From Nitrosovibrio sp. Nv17 (GTDB lineage: Bacteria > Pseudomonadota > Gammaproteobacteria > Burkholderiales > Nitrosomonadaceae), in the NCBI RefSeq assembly GCF_900119085.1, contig NZ_FPIQ01000017.1, forward strand, positions 1 through 63,708: a stretch of 63,708 nucleotides of DNA, given 5' to 3'. The position numbers were made by a program, and so were the translations under genes. A model generated the notes under the pieces. The model worked only from the letters and a program-made list of their open reading frames with translations, did no database searches and was not told the DNA's origin. Shown one piece after another: positions 41,624-50,931 of the stretch (the first letter of the stretch is position 1; each line of letters opens with the position of its first letter).

Positions 41624-44600
41624 TTGACGGATCTGGATCGGAACAGCGCACCGGCAGGCGATGGCGTTTCGGCGAATGCCGGCGCTAGCCGCGGCGACAC
41701 CGGTCGCTTCTGGTCGAATCGGCTGTTCGCCATGCTGGCGGTCCTGGCGCTGGTCGTACCCGTGGTGGCCGTGGGCATCATCATGCTGTATGGCCCGGAA
41801 ATGGAACGCCAGGCCTACGCCGACCTGCAGGTCATCGCCGATCTCAAGGCGGAGCAGGTCGAGCTCTGGCTGACGGAGCGGCAGCGCGACGCGGAGACGA
41901 TCGCAGCGACCCAGGCGTTCATCGGGCGCGTGGCGGACACGCCGGCAAGCCGCGACCCGTATCTGCAACAGCTCATCCACAATCGGCTGGAGGCCGTCCA
42001 GAACGCCTACGGCTATGAATCCGTGCAGCTGCTGAACACGGAAGGCCGGGCATTCCTTGCCGGCGAGGGGCAGCCCGATCTGCCGCCCGCGACCCGGGCG
42101 CTGCTGCCGGCGGCGCTGCAGGTGCGGCAAATCCGGAACAGCGATCTGTTCCTGGACGAGCAGGGAATCCCGAGGCTGGACATCGTCGTCCCGCTCGTCT
42201 CGCAAACGACGCGGCAGGTGGCCGCCTTCGTCGTCCTGCGCGCGGATCTGCGGCAATTCCTGTTGCCGCTGGTCAGCAAGTGGCCAGTCAACAGCCGCAG
42301 CGCGGAAACCCTGCTGGTGCGCCAGGAGGATGGCGTCATCGTGCACCTCACCCCCTGGCGCCATACCGCGCACACCCTCCCGCCGGCGAGCGGGTCACCC
42401 CAGAATACGCTGGCCGCCCTGGCGACGCGGGATGGGCACGGCGGCATCACCCAGGGCATCGACTACCGCGGCGAACCGGTGCTGGCGGCATTCCGCCCCG
42501 TGACGGGCACCGGCTGGCACCTGATATCGAAGATCGACCGCGAGGAGGTCCTGGCCAACCTGTGGATCCTGGTGTTCTGGGTCGGCGCCGTCATGCTGCT
42601 GTCCGTGATCGCGGTGGGCGCCGCCGTATGGCAGATCTGGCGCCAGCAGCGGCACGCCCACCGGCTCGAGCTGCTGGTGCGCACCGCGGAACAGGACAAG
42701 CTGCTGAAGTATTTCTATGAACTGCCGTTCATCGGCATGGCGATCACCTCGCCGGACAACAAGCGCTGGCTGCGCTACAACGACCGGCTGTGCGAGATCC
42801 TCGGCTATTCGCACGACGAGCTGTCGGCCCGGAACTGGGTGGAGATGACCCATCCGGACGACGTCGGGAAGGACATCGCGGCGTTCGAGCGGATCATGCG
42901 GGGGGAATCGGACAGCTACGTGAGGAACAAGCGTTACATCCGCAAGGACGGTTCGATCGTGCTCGCCAACGTGAGCGTCAAGTGCGTGCGCACGGACGAG
43001 GGCAAGGTCGACTATTTCGTCGCCATGATCGGCGACATCACCGAGCAGGAGAACCGGAAGCTGGAAGCGCTGGCGGCGCAGAACCAGCTGCGCGCGACGC
43101 TGGATGCCATCCCGGATCTGCTGCTCGAACTCGACCTGGACGGATGCTGCCACAGTTACCACTCCGCGCGCACCAGCCTGCCCGCGGTACCCGTCGAGAT
43201 TCTGCTCGGCAGCAGGATCGCGGACACCCTCCCCCCGGAGGCGGTCAAGGTCATCCTGTCCGCCCTGGCGGAAGCCCAGGAGAAAGGGCTGTCGGCGGGC
43301 CGGCAGCTGGAACTCGGCCCGCCCCAGAGCAGGCTCTGGCTCGAGCTCTCGGTCTCGCGCAAGCAGGTCGATCCCGCCCAGGACGCACGCTTCATCGTGC
43401 TCGCGCGCGACATCACCGAGCGCAAGGCCGCGGAGCAGCACATCCTGAATCTCGCCCACTACGATTCCCTGACCGGGCTGCCCAACCGCGCGCTGCTCGC
43501 CGACCGCATGCGCCTCGCCATCCGCCGCGCCCAGCGCCAGGCGACCCGCCTCGCGGTACTGTACGTCGACCTGGACCGGTTCAAGTCGATCAACGACTCC
43601 CTGGGCCACGACGTGGGCGATCAGCTGCTGAAGGTCGCGGCGCAGCGCATGCAGGACTGCGTGCGCGGCATCGACACGGTGAGCCGGGTGGGCGGCGACG
43701 AGTTCGTCATTCTCCTGAGCGAGATCGGCAGTGCGGAAAACGCCGGGCGCGTCGCCGAGAAACTGATACGCGCGCTGTCGCAGCCCTACAGCGTCGCGGG
43801 GCATGAGCTGGAGGTGACGGCGAGCGTGGGGATCTGTATCTGTCCGGACAGCGGCACGCAGTCCAGCGTGCTGCTGCGCAACGCCGACGCCTCGATGTAC
43901 AGCGCCAAGCAAAGCGGCCGCAACCGCTACCAGTTCTATTCCGATGCCATGACGGAGCAGGCCATGGCGCGGCTCAGCCTGGAGCACGATCTGCGCGGCG
44001 CCCTGCAGCGCGGCGAGTTCTTCCTCGAGTACCAGCCGCAGATCGACCTCGCCACCCATCGCATCATCGGCGTGGAGGTGCTGGTGCGCTGGCAGCATGC
44101 CACGCTGGGGCTGATTCCACCGGCGCAGTTCATCCCCATCGCGGAAGACAGCGGGCTGGTGCTGGCGATCGGCGAATGGGTGCTGGGGCAGGCCTGCCGG
44201 CAGGCGCGGGCATGGCACGAGCGCGGTGTGCTGCACGGCCGCATCTCCGTCAACATCTCCGCCGTGCAGATACGCCAGAGCGACTTCGTGGACATCGTGA
44301 AACGGGCTGTCGAGGCGTCGAGGCTGCCGCCGGACAGCCTGGAACTGGAGCTCACCGAGAGCACGGTGATGCAGGACATCGACTCGAACGTGCAGAAGCT
44401 GCGGGAGCTGGAGACCATGGGCGTCAAGGTCGCCATCGACGACTTCGGCACCGGCTATTCGAGCCTCTCCTACCTGCGGCAGTTCACGGTCAACCGCCTC
44501 AAGATCGATCAATCCCTGGTGCGCGACGTGCCCGGCAACCTGGACGCCGAGGCGATCGCGACGGCCATCGTCGCCATGGGGATCAGCCTCGGCCTGCGCA

Positions 44601-44770
44601 TCATCGCCGAAGGCGTGGAGACCGAAGCCCAGGCCGATTTCCTGCAAGGCGTACTGTGCAGGGAGGGGCAGGGCTACCTCTACGCCCGCCCCATGCGGGT
44701 GGCGCAGTTCGAGGAATGGGTGGTGGCGTGGAAGCGGCACATTGCCGACCGCCCCCCGCCTCCCGGCTGA
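41624..44770 (+). CDS. Membrane-bound GGDEF-EAL cyclic-di-GMP enzyme with Cache and PAS domains
   Basis: A 1048-residue sensor enzyme. Helix 1 (about 34-55) is followed by a periplasmic Cache-like domain (about 56-310) and helix 2 (about 311-336). Two PAS domains come next (about 358-475 and 485-600). The GGDEF domain has an intact GGDEF at 690-694 and an inhibitory RGID site at 681-684. The EAL domain reads EVLVR at 818-822 with intact ELTEST, DDFGTGYSSL and EGVET motifs. Both activities could be live. The start is TTG with GGAGGCGG upstream. It may feed or drain c-di-GMP sensed by PelD about 10 kb away, which is inference. Confidence 0.93.
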   Translation: MTDLDRNSAPAGDGVSANAGASRGDTGRFWSNRLFAMLAVLALVVPVVAVGIIMLYGPEMERQAYADLQVIADLKAEQVELWLTERQRDAETIAATQAFIGRVADTPASRDPYLQQLIHNRLEAVQNAYGYESVQLLNTEGRAFLAGEGQPDLPPATRALLPAALQVRQIRNSDLFLDEQGIPRLDIVVPLVSQTTRQVAAFVVLRADLRQFLLPLVSKWPVNSRSAETLLVRQEDGVIVHLTPWRHTAHTLPPASGSPQNTLAALATRDGHGGITQGIDYRGEPVLAAFRPVTGTGWHLISKIDREEVLANLWILVFWVGAVMLLSVIAVGAAVWQIWRQQRHAHRLELLVRTAEQDKLLKYFYELPFIGMAITSPDNKRWLRYNDRLCEILGYSHDELSARNWVEMTHPDDVGKDIAAFERIMRGESDSYVRNKRYIRKDGSIVLANVSVKCVRTDEGKVDYFVAMIGDITEQENRKLEALAAQNQLRATLDAIPDLLLELDLDGCCHSYHSARTSLPAVPVEILLGSRIADTLPPEAVKVILSALAEAQEKGLSAGRQLELGPPQSRLWLELSVSRKQVDPAQDARFIVLARDITERKAAEQHILNLAHYDSLTGLPNRALLADRMRLAIRRAQRQATRLAVLYVDLDRFKSINDSLGHDVGDQLLKVAAQRMQDCVRGIDTVSRVGGDEFVILLSEIGSAENAGRVAEKLIRALSQPYSVAGHELEVTASVGICICPDSGTQSSVLLRNADASMYSAKQSGRNRYQFYSDAMTEQAMARLSLEHDLRGALQRGEFFLEYQPQIDLATHRIIGVEVLVRWQHATLGLIPPAQFIPIAEDSGLVLAIGEWVLGQACRQARAWHERGVLHGRISVNISAVQIRQSDFVDIVKRAVEASRLPPDSLELELTESTVMQDIDSNVQKLRELETMGVKVAIDDFGTGYSSLSYLRQFTVNRLKIDQSLVRDVPGNLDAEAIATAIVAMGISLGLRIIAEGVETEAQADFLQGVLCREGQGYLYARPMRVAQFEEWVVAWKRHIADRPPPPG

Positions 44771-44776
44771 CCGCCG

Positions 44777-44953
44777 TCAGTCCTTCTTCCCGGCGCCTTC
44801 CTTCTTGACCGGGCTCTGCACCGTGTAGCCTTCCTCCTTGGCCTTGTAGCCGCCATACGCCCCCGCCCCGCCGGCGGCGAGCAGCCAACACCCCGACAGC
44901 GACGGCAGCACCAGAACGAGCACCCCTATCCGAATCAGCCTCATCATGTCCAT
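44777..44953 (-). CDS. Small lipoprotein, unknown
   Basis: A 58-residue protein with a lipoprotein signal (lipobox LSGC near residues 17-20), a short Gly/Ala-rich segment GGAGAYGGYKAKEEG and a Lys-rich tail. The start is placed at the ATG five bases after GGAG; adjacent ATGs are possible. It ends six bases from the convergent GGDEF-EAL stop. Its function is unknown. Confidence 0.7.
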   Translation of the reverse strand: MDMMRLIRIGVLVLVLPSLSGCWLLAAGGAGAYGGYKAKEEGYTVQSPVKKEGAGKKD

Positions 44954-45317
44954 CATGTCTCCAGAAGATTGAACAACACGGCGCCGGCGCGCAATGCGCC
45001 GAACGGCCGCGGATACGGGCACCGATCACCGCACCCGGGCAGATGGAAGTATATGCGTATCGCGATACGGGGTAAATCGGGATCGCGCCCTCCACCCTCC
45101 GCGGCTTGCGCCGCCGCAGCGCTATGGGTATTCTGGCCGGGAAACGGGCGGGACTGCGCGCAGCCTCCTGCCGTCCATGCCCTGCCGGCATCTTCCCGTG
45201 CACCGTGCCGGCACGGCTGCCGAAGGGAGCAGGCAACCAACCCATGACAGGATCCCGCATGCCAGGCATCCGCGGCGCGAAGCCGCTTCACGATTTCGTT
45301 ACCGGCGGGGAGGCCCC
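44954..45317. other. Intergenic, nothing recognised
   Basis: Holds the divergent promoters of the small lipoprotein and the phospholipase D gene. No repeat, RNA or gene stands out. Confidence 0.4.
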
Positions 45318-46940
45318 ATGAACCGGACGGGACACGGGGCCTATTCCCGGGACGCGCTGCCCGCCGCCCGCATCCTGGCGGCGCAGGCATTCTCGCGCGC
45401 GGCCGGCGCACCGCTGGTGCACGGCAACGGCATTCGCCTTCTCAGGGATGGAAACGAGAACTACGCCGCTTGGCTGGACGCGATCCAGGCAGCCGAGCGC
45501 AGCATTCATTTCGAGAACTACATCATCCATGACGATCCGGTCGGCCGGCGTTTCGCCGAGGCCTTCATCGCCAAGGCGAAGGCAGGCGTGCAGGTCAGGG
45601 TGCTCTATGACTGGCTGGGTTCCCTGCCCGAGGCTTCGCGCGATTTCTGGCGGCGGCTGAGCGACGGCGGCGTCGCGGTGCGCTGCTTCAACCCGCCGCG
45701 CCTGGACAGCCCGCTGGGATGGATCAGCCGGCTGCATCGGAAATCCCTGTGCGTGGACGATCGGGTCGCCTTCATCAGCGGATTGTGCGTCGGCCAGATG
45801 TGGGAGGGATACCCCGAGCGCGGGATACCGCCCTGGCGCGACACGGGGGTCGAGGTCAGGGGGCCGGTGGTGGCCGATGTGGTGCGGGCGTTCTTCCATG
45901 CCTGGGCGGAAGCCGGCGCCGAAGCCTTTCCCGACGGGCTGCCGCAACGCGACTCGATCCCCGCCGCAGGCAACGTCGACCTGAGGGTGCTCGCCAGCGC
46001 CACGGCAACCGCCGGCCTGTACCGCCTGGAGCAGTTGATCACGGTGCTGGCGCAGAAGACGCTGTGGCTGACGGACGCCTACTTCGTCGGCACCGCCAGC
46101 TACGTGCAGGCGCTGCGGGGCGCCGCCAAGGACGGTGTGGACGTACGGCTGCTGGTACCTGGTTCGAGCGGGGATCTGCAGTTCCTGCGCCCGGTGTCGC
46201 GTGCGGGCTACCGTCCGTTGCTGGAGGCGGGCGTGCGCGTGTTCGAATGGAACGGATCGATGCTGCACGCCAAGACGGCCGTGGCCGACGGCCGCTGGGC
46301 GCGCGTGGGATCGAGCAATCTCAACATCGCCAGCTGGCTGGGAAACTGGGAGCTGGACGTGGCGGTTGAAGATGCCGGATTCGCCCAGGAAATGGAGCGC
46401 ATGTACCTGGAGGACCTGGACAATGCGACGGAGATCGTGCTCGGCCGCAAGAACCGGGTGCAGGCGGTGGGCGCGCCGCCCGCCCTCCCGCCGGTGAGGC
46501 GCAGCCGGGAACGGCGCAGGAGCGGCAGCGCGGGACAACTGACCGCCGGCGCCATCCGCGTCAGCAACACGGTGGGCGCGGCGCTCACCAACCGCCTCGT
46601 CCTCGGCGCGGCCGAAGCCAAGATCATGGCGTCGGGCGGCGCCATCCTGCTGGGCATGGCGCTGCTGGCCCTGTTCGAGCCGTTGCTGCTGGTGGCGCCG
46701 TTCGCGCTGTTCGCCGGCTGGATCGGCGTCTCCCTGCTGATCCAGGCCTACACCCTGCATCGCGGCACCCATGCCGGAGCGGCATCCGACCACCCGGGCA
46801 GCCGCATCGAACCCTTCCTGTCGCGCGAGGAGCCGTCCGAGGACGCGCTCGCGGATCCCCCGCCCGTCGTTCTCCGCAAGCCCCGCCGCAAGCCGCGCGC
46901 GCCGGCAGGCCGAACGCGTGGCGACGGCCCCCCGGATTGA
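45318..46940 (+). CDS. Phospholipase D / cardiolipin synthase family protein
   Basis: A 540-residue protein with two HKD motifs: [16 protein letters not shown] (about 140-155) and [20 protein letters not shown] (about 317-336), each HxKxxxxD. A C-terminal pair of helices (about 435-475) is followed by a basic Pro/Arg tail. N-terminal membrane helices of classical Cls enzymes are missing, so it resembles ClsB-type or general PLD transferases. The ATG has GGGGAGG five bases upstream. It probably transfers phosphatidyl groups; the exact product is not visible. Confidence 0.9.
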   Translation: MNRTGHGAYSRDALPAARILAAQAFSRAAGAPLVHGNGIRLLRDGNENYAAWLDAIQAAERSIHFENYIIHDDPVGRRFAEAFIAKAKAGVQVRVLYDWLGSLPEASRDFWRRLSDGGVAVRCFNPPRLDSPLGWISRLHRKSLCVDDRVAFISGLCVGQMWEGYPERGIPPWRDTGVEVRGPVVADVVRAFFHAWAEAGAEAFPDGLPQRDSIPAAGNVDLRVLASATATAGLYRLEQLITVLAQKTLWLTDAYFVGTASYVQALRGAAKDGVDVRLLVPGSSGDLQFLRPVSRAGYRPLLEAGVRVFEWNGSMLHAKTAVADGRWARVGSSNLNIASWLGNWELDVAVEDAGFAQEMERMYLEDLDNATEIVLGRKNRVQAVGAPPALPPVRRSRERRRSGSAGQLTAGAIRVSNTVGAALTNRLVLGAAEAKIMASGGAILLGMALLALFEPLLLVAPFALFAGWIGVSLLIQAYTLHRGTHAGAASDHPGSRIEPFLSREEPSEDALADPPPVVLRKPRRKPRAPAGRTRGDGPPD

Positions 46941-47094
46941 GATGTTCCCTTGGCCGGCACCGGATCGCTTCGGTCCATCGGGCATCGGACATCCCGCGGG
47001 GAAAGCCGGAAAGACATGGGCATCGCGGCCCGGGTCACGCTATACTTTCGATGCATCCTCCGCCCGGGCCGGGCGATCCGCAGGGAGGCTCCGA

Positions 47095-47583
47095 ATGCCG
47101 CATAGCACGACTCCGTTCAGGGCGATCGTCATGATGACGCTGTGCCTGCTGCATGCGCCGGTGCGAGCGGAGCCGGTCGGCGAGGTGGATACCGCCTTTC
47201 GCTGGCTCGGCCGGGACGACCGGGTGGTGGTCGAGGCGTACGACGATCCCAAGGTCCGCGGCGTCACCTGCTACGTGTCCCGCGCGCGCACCGGCGGCGT
47301 GAAGGGCACGGTGGGCCTGGCGGAGGACCGGGCGGAAGCGTCCATCGCCTGCCGCCAGGTGGCGGAGACGGTGGGCTTTGCCGAAAAGCTCCCCCGCCAG
47401 GAAGACGTGTTCACCGAGCGCATGTCGATCCTGTTCAAGCGGCTGCACGTCGTTCGCCTGGTCGATCCGCGGCGCAACACGCTCGTCTACCTGGCCTACT
47501 CCGACAAGCTGATAGACGGCAGCCCGCAGAATAGCGTGAGCGCCGTGCCCATCCCTTCCGCGACGCCCATCCCGGTGAAGTAG
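47095..47583 (+). CDS. creA: CreA family protein
   Basis: A 162-residue secreted protein that fits CreA. It has a signal peptide (about 1-25, RAEPVG), then VDTAFRWLGRDDRVVVEAYDDPKVRGVTCYVSRA split by conserved acids, a C-x-C-free core with SIACRQV, and LVYLAYSDKLIDGSP near the end. AGGGAGG lies six bases before the ATG. CreA is widespread but has no defined function. It is a single gene between the PLD protein and the CHRD protein. Confidence 0.9.
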   Translation: MPHSTTPFRAIVMMTLCLLHAPVRAEPVGEVDTAFRWLGRDDRVVVEAYDDPKVRGVTCYVSRARTGGVKGTVGLAEDRAEASIACRQVAETVGFAEKLPRQEDVFTERMSILFKRLHVVRLVDPRRNTLVYLAYSDKLIDGSPQNSVSAVPIPSATPIPVK

Positions 47584-47630
47584 GCGCGAGAGAATCCGCC
47601 CTATCCTGATGGCATGCTTCCGGCCGCTTG

Positions 47631-47646
47631 CGTACGCTAGCGTACG
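47631..47646. promoter_or_regulatory. Perfect 16-bp palindrome upstream of CHRD gene
   Basis: CGTACGCTAGCGTACG is self-complementary and lies 96 bases before the CHRD start in the only gene-free gap nearby. It may be a dimer-binding operator; no regulator can be named. Confidence 0.4.
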
Positions 47647-47742
47647 GACCTTTCCGTGAAAATGGCGTAGCATCCTCCCGGTCGCCGGAAAGCGGCAGAC
47701 TCTGAGCCAGGCTCATTCACATCAATCTACTGGAGAACGGAC

Positions 47743-48180
47743 ATGCGTGGAACCAATCATCAGCCCCGGATCGCCACGATCGCCGCGGCGCTGCTCGCCG
47801 GCGTGCTCGCGGGCGGCATGGGAATCGCCACGGCGGGGGAAATCGAGGTGCACCTGAGCGGCAAGCAGGAGGTGCCGCCCGTCGAGACTGCCGCGAGCGG
47901 GCACGGCGTCATCAAGGTCGAGGATGACAAGTCCATCCGCGGCAGCGTCAAGACCTCCGGCATCCAGGGCAGCGGCGGGCACGTCCATGAAGCTCCCGTG
48001 GGCAAGAACGGCCCGGACATCATCACGCTCAAGAAGACCGGCGACGACGAATGGTCCATTCCCGGCGGGGCGACCCTGACCGACGCGCAGTACGACGCCT
48101 TCAAGGCGGGCGGGCTCTACATCAACATCCACAGCGACGCCCATAAGGGTGGCGAAATCCGCGGCCAGTTGAAGCGCTGA
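47743..48180 (+). CDS. CHRD domain secreted protein
   Basis: A 145-residue secreted protein with a signal peptide (about 1-31) and one CHRD domain: IEVHLSGKQEVPPVETAASG at the start, GSGGHVHEAPVGKNGP in the middle and YINIHSDAHKGGEIRGQL at the end. These are the standard landmarks. The three HxH/HxxxH spots could bind metal. GGAGAA precedes the ATG. Bacterial CHRD proteins are extracellular with unclear roles. The palindrome at 47631 is the only regulatory hint. Confidence 0.88.
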   Translation: MRGTNHQPRIATIAAALLAGVLAGGMGIATAGEIEVHLSGKQEVPPVETAASGHGVIKVEDDKSIRGSVKTSGIQGSGGHVHEAPVGKNGPDIITLKKTGDDEWSIPGGATLTDAQYDAFKAGGLYINIHSDAHKGGEIRGQLKR

Positions 48181-48214
48181 CGGTCAGAGGCCGGCCTCCC
48201 CGGAATTCCCTGGC

Positions 48215-50164
48215 TCAGTGCATGCCTTCGCGGCTCCTGTCGACCTGTGCCCGGGTAACCAGCGCGGCCCGGTTGCCCCAGGCGTTGCGCACGTAGGACA
48301 GCACCATCGCAACCTCCTCATCGTTCAGCAGCTGGGCGAACGGCGGCATGCCGTAGGGACGCGGATTGCCTGCCGTGGACGGGGGGTAGCCCCCGTTCAG
48401 GATGCTGCGTATCGCGTTGACGGGGGGCGTCATGCTCGCCCCGCGGCTGCCCGCCAGGGGCGGATAGACGCCGGGTGCTCCCTCCCCCTGCGCCCCGTGG
48501 CATTCCCTGCAATGCTTCTCGTACAGGCGCGCGCCCTGGGCCAGCCATGGGCGCGCCTGCTCGCCCGCTCCCGGCGCCACCGGCCGCGCCTGCGGCGCGG
48601 TTTCCGGCAGCGACTGCAGGTAGACCGCCATGGCGCGCGCATCGGCATCGGTCAAATGCTGCAGGCCGTGCCTGACCACGTCGGCCATGGGCCCGGAGGT
48701 GGTGGCATCCCGCGACACGCCCGTCGTCAGCAGGCGCGCGATCTCCTCCACCGGCCAGCCTGCGGAGCCGGCTTCCCCTGACGCCGTCAGGGAAGGCGCA
48801 TACCAGTTCGACCCCATGATCTGCCCCCCGCCCAGGGCCTCCTCCCCCGCGGTCGCGCCCAGCGGATTGCGCTGCGCATGGCAGGCGTTGCAGTGCCCCG
48901 GCCCCTGTACCAGGTAGGCGCCCCGGTTCCACTCCCCGCTGCGAGCCGGGTCCGGCCGGAAAACACCGGGTGTGAAATAGACCAGACGCCACAGGGCGAG
49001 CAACGGCTGGAGATTGTAGGGAAAATCGACGCGATTCGGCGGATTCCGCTGCGGCACCGGCGCCAGCGACCTGAGGTGCGCGAACAGCGCGTCCGAATCC
49101 GCGCGCGTGATCCGCGTGTACTCCGTATAGGGGAAGGCCGGGTACAGCAGGCGGCCGTCGCGCGACCGGCCCTCGTGCAGGGCCTGCCAGAAATCCTCCT
49201 CGCTCCAGCGTCCGATCCCGGTAGCGTCGTCAGGGGTGAGGTTGGAGGAGACGAAGGTGCCGAAGGGCGTCGACAGCTGGCGCCCTCCCGCATAGGGGCG
49301 CCCTCCCTGGGCGGTGTGGCATCCCATGCAGTTGCCGATGCGCGCAAGATAGCTGCCTCTCCGCTGGCGCGGCCCCGCCGCCTTGGCGGGGGCGGCGGCC
49401 CGTTCGCGGCCCAGCGGCGACACGCTGCCGCAGCGCCGGGCCATATCCGGCGCAAGCGCCGCGTCGGGCACGGCGCCCTCAGGCACCGGCTGGGCTGCCA
49501 GCCATGCCGCCACGGCATTCGTTTCCTGCGGAGTAAGCCCGCGGGCGATGGTGGACATGCAGTGCCCAGCCTGCCCGCGCAGCAGGCCGCCGCGCTGCCA
49601 GGCCCCGAGCTGGGCAGCCAGGTAGGCGCGAGGCAGGCCGAGCAGGCCAGGCACGTGGGGTTGCGCGCCCATCAGCGCTCCGCCGTGGCATGCCACGCAC
49701 GCGGGCAGGTCGCGCGCGGGATCGCCCCGGTTCACCAGTTCGAGGGCGATCCGGATTTCGGCGGGCGAGGCGGCGGCGCGTTCGGGCGGGGGGTACGGCT
49801 GGCTGAGCGCCGAGAAGTAGGCAGCCATCTCGCGCAGATAGTCGTCCGACACGTTGGCCAGCAGCAGGGCCATCGGCCGGTAATAGCGTCCGCCATCCCT
49901 GAAGCTGCGCAGCTGGTTGAACAGGTAGCCCTGCGGCTTGCCCGCGATGCGGGGATAGTACGTCCCGCTGCCGCTGCCAGGGCCGTGGCAGATGGTGCAC
50001 GCCTTCACCCGCTCTTCCATCGTGTCGGCCACGGGCGCAGCCGGCGCTGCGCCGGACGGCATGCAGAACAGGCACGACAGCAGGCCGGCGCCCAGGCGGC
50101 AGCGGGCCGCATCCCGGTGCAGGCACTCCCTTACTTTATATAATAAAATAGTAAAAACAATCAT
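48215..50164 (-). CDS. Five-haem cytochrome c, c4-like plus three-haem fusion
   Basis: A 649-residue secreted cytochrome with CxxCH motifs at residues 56-60 (CTICH), 156-160 (CVACH), 279-283 (CMGCH), 425-429 (CNACH) and 552-556 (CRECH). The first two hemes lie in a cytochrome c4-like pair. The last three match the three-haem subunit of membrane alcohol/gluconate-type dehydrogenases (RGSYLARIGNC, FPYTEYTRIT, GSRGASMTPP). No dehydrogenase subunit is next to it. The N-terminus is unusual, with an extra MIVFTILLYK before the signal-like stretch, so the true start may differ. It probably carries electrons in the periplasm. Confidence 0.88.
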   Translation of the reverse strand: MIVFTILLYKVRECLHRDAARCRLGAGLLSCLFCMPSGAAPAAPVADTMEERVKACTICHGPGSGSGTYYPRIAGKPQGYLFNQLRSFRDGGRYYRPMALLLANVSDDYLREMAAYFSALSQPYPPPERAAASPAEIRIALELVNRGDPARDLPACVACHGGALMGAQPHVPGLLGLPRAYLAAQLGAWQRGGLLRGQAGHCMSTIARGLTPQETNAVAAWLAAQPVPEGAVPDAALAPDMARRCGSVSPLGRERAAAPAKAAGPRQRRGSYLARIGNCMGCHTAQGGRPYAGGRQLSTPFGTFVSSNLTPDDATGIGRWSEEDFWQALHEGRSRDGRLLYPAFPYTEYTRITRADSDALFAHLRSLAPVPQRNPPNRVDFPYNLQPLLALWRLVYFTPGVFRPDPARSGEWNRGAYLVQGPGHCNACHAQRNPLGATAGEEALGGGQIMGSNWYAPSLTASGEAGSAGWPVEEIARLLTTGVSRDATTSGPMADVVRHGLQHLTDADARAMAVYLQSLPETAPQARPVAPGAGEQARPWLAQGARLYEKHCRECHGAQGEGAPGVYPPLAGSRGASMTPPVNAIRSILNGGYPPSTAGNPRPYGMPPFAQLLNDEEVAMVLSYVRNAWGNRAALVTRAQVDRSREGMH

Positions 50165-50409
50165 TTATATACGATATTTGATGTTGATTCATGATCATGG
50201 AGTGGCCTCGCCGGCATGAATCCCGTACCCGCGCCTGGCGCCGTCTCGGGCCCTTGCCGAAATCCCCCGCACCCATGGAGGGATGCTTCACGGGTGACGA
50301 TAAATTTTACACACCGCCCGTCCAGGCCGAGGAAGAGCCTGCCCCGGAGTAACGCGAATACCATATAAATATATGTTGCATATGGATATTATATTCCAGA
50401 AAAGAAAAC

Positions 50410-50425
50410 TGGCACGGGTTGTGCA
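50410..50425 (+). promoter_or_regulatory. Sigma-54 (-24/-12) promoter
   Basis: TGGCACGGGTTGTGCA has GG and GC dinucleotides at the required spacing and one mismatch to the TGGCACG-N4-TTGCA consensus. The AT-rich palindrome upstream could hold an IHF or activator site. Confidence 0.6.
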
Positions 50426-50435
50426 TGCCTTCTGA

Positions 50436-50502
50436 CCAGGGGACAGTACTCCCCTGATCAAGAGGGCGGCCCGGTGACGGCGATCCCGCACCGGGCTTTT
50501 TG
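50436..50502 (+). ncRNA. Candidate sigma-54-dependent small RNA
   Basis: Starting about 12 bases after the -12 element, the predicted transcript is near 67 nt. It has a first hairpin (CAGGGGA / TCCCCTG, 50437-50456), a short single-stranded AUCAAGAGGGCG linker, and a terminator hairpin (GCCCGGTG / CACCGGGC) with five Ts. There is no room for a protein. Architecture fits a stand-alone regulatory RNA; targets are unknown. Confidence 0.5.
50470..50502 (+). terminator. Rho-independent terminator of candidate sRNA
   Basis: An 8-bp stem GCCCGGTG / CACCGGGC with a 12-base loop is followed directly by TTTTT. Confidence 0.75.
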
Positions 50503-50631
50503 CAGGATCATCGAAGATTGCCGGGAAAACGGCACGGATTTTCAGCGGGGGAGGATGGTTTCGCGGCGCTCCACGCTATTCCGGAATGAGCCTTTTTACA
50601 GGATTAGGATGGGCACCGCGGGACACCCGAC

Positions 50632-50826
50632 ATGCGCAAGCTGATTGGCTTTACCGGTTCGCACCTGCTCTATCTCCTGGCCGACTGCGTCGACCGGGTC
50701 ATGAGCCGGACACACTCGCGGCGCCTCTTCCCTCTTTACCGGAAGCTCCTGGTGCGCTCGGTGGACGTGGAGAACTGGGGCGGTGGCGGCGGTGCCTGGG
50801 GCACGCTCTGGGCAAGATTGAGGTAG
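50632..50826 (+). CDS. Small basic protein, unknown
   Basis: A 64-residue protein: a short hydrophobic stretch (about 8-18), MSRTHSRRLFPLYRKLLVRSVDV, then a Gly-rich WGGGGGAWG tail. Third codon positions are GC-rich as in the surrounding genes, which supports coding. Many proteobacteria have similar small proteins with LYPLYNRLM-like and SSDLQ-like blocks, but no role is known. It lies after the candidate sRNA and convergent to the pel operon. Confidence 0.5.
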   Translation: MRKLIGFTGSHLLYLLADCVDRVMSRTHSRRLFPLYRKLLVRSVDVENWGGGGGAWGTLWARLR

Positions 50827-50877
50827 AAAAAAGCAAGAGGGTGAGGGTGAAGGTGGGTAGGTAGCAAGTGGATGGGT

Positions 50878-50921
50878 AGTAGGTGAGTAGTAGGTGAGTA
50901 GTAGGTGAGTAGTAGATAGGT
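50878..50921 (+). repeat. Tandem 11-bp repeat
   Basis: Three exact AGTAGGTGAGT units and a fourth degenerate one lie just beyond the pelG terminator-like hairpin. The preceding 50 bases are also G/T/A-biased on this strand. Confidence 0.85.
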
Positions 50922-50931
50922 GGAAGGCGAT

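Larger units (their letters stand above)
50165..50631. other. Intergenic with sigma-54 promoter and candidate small RNA
   Basis: No protein gene is supported. An AT-rich block near 50360-50400 with an inverted CCATAT / ATATGG pair precedes the sigma-54-like site at 50410, two hairpins and a T run. Confidence 0.5.

Noticed and set aside
42395-44740. 781-residue minus-strand frame
   Set aside because: Antisense to the GGDEF-EAL gene, which has complete motifs.
50878-50921. Possible CRISPR array
   Set aside because: Units are 11 bp and directly adjacent, without spacers or cas genes.
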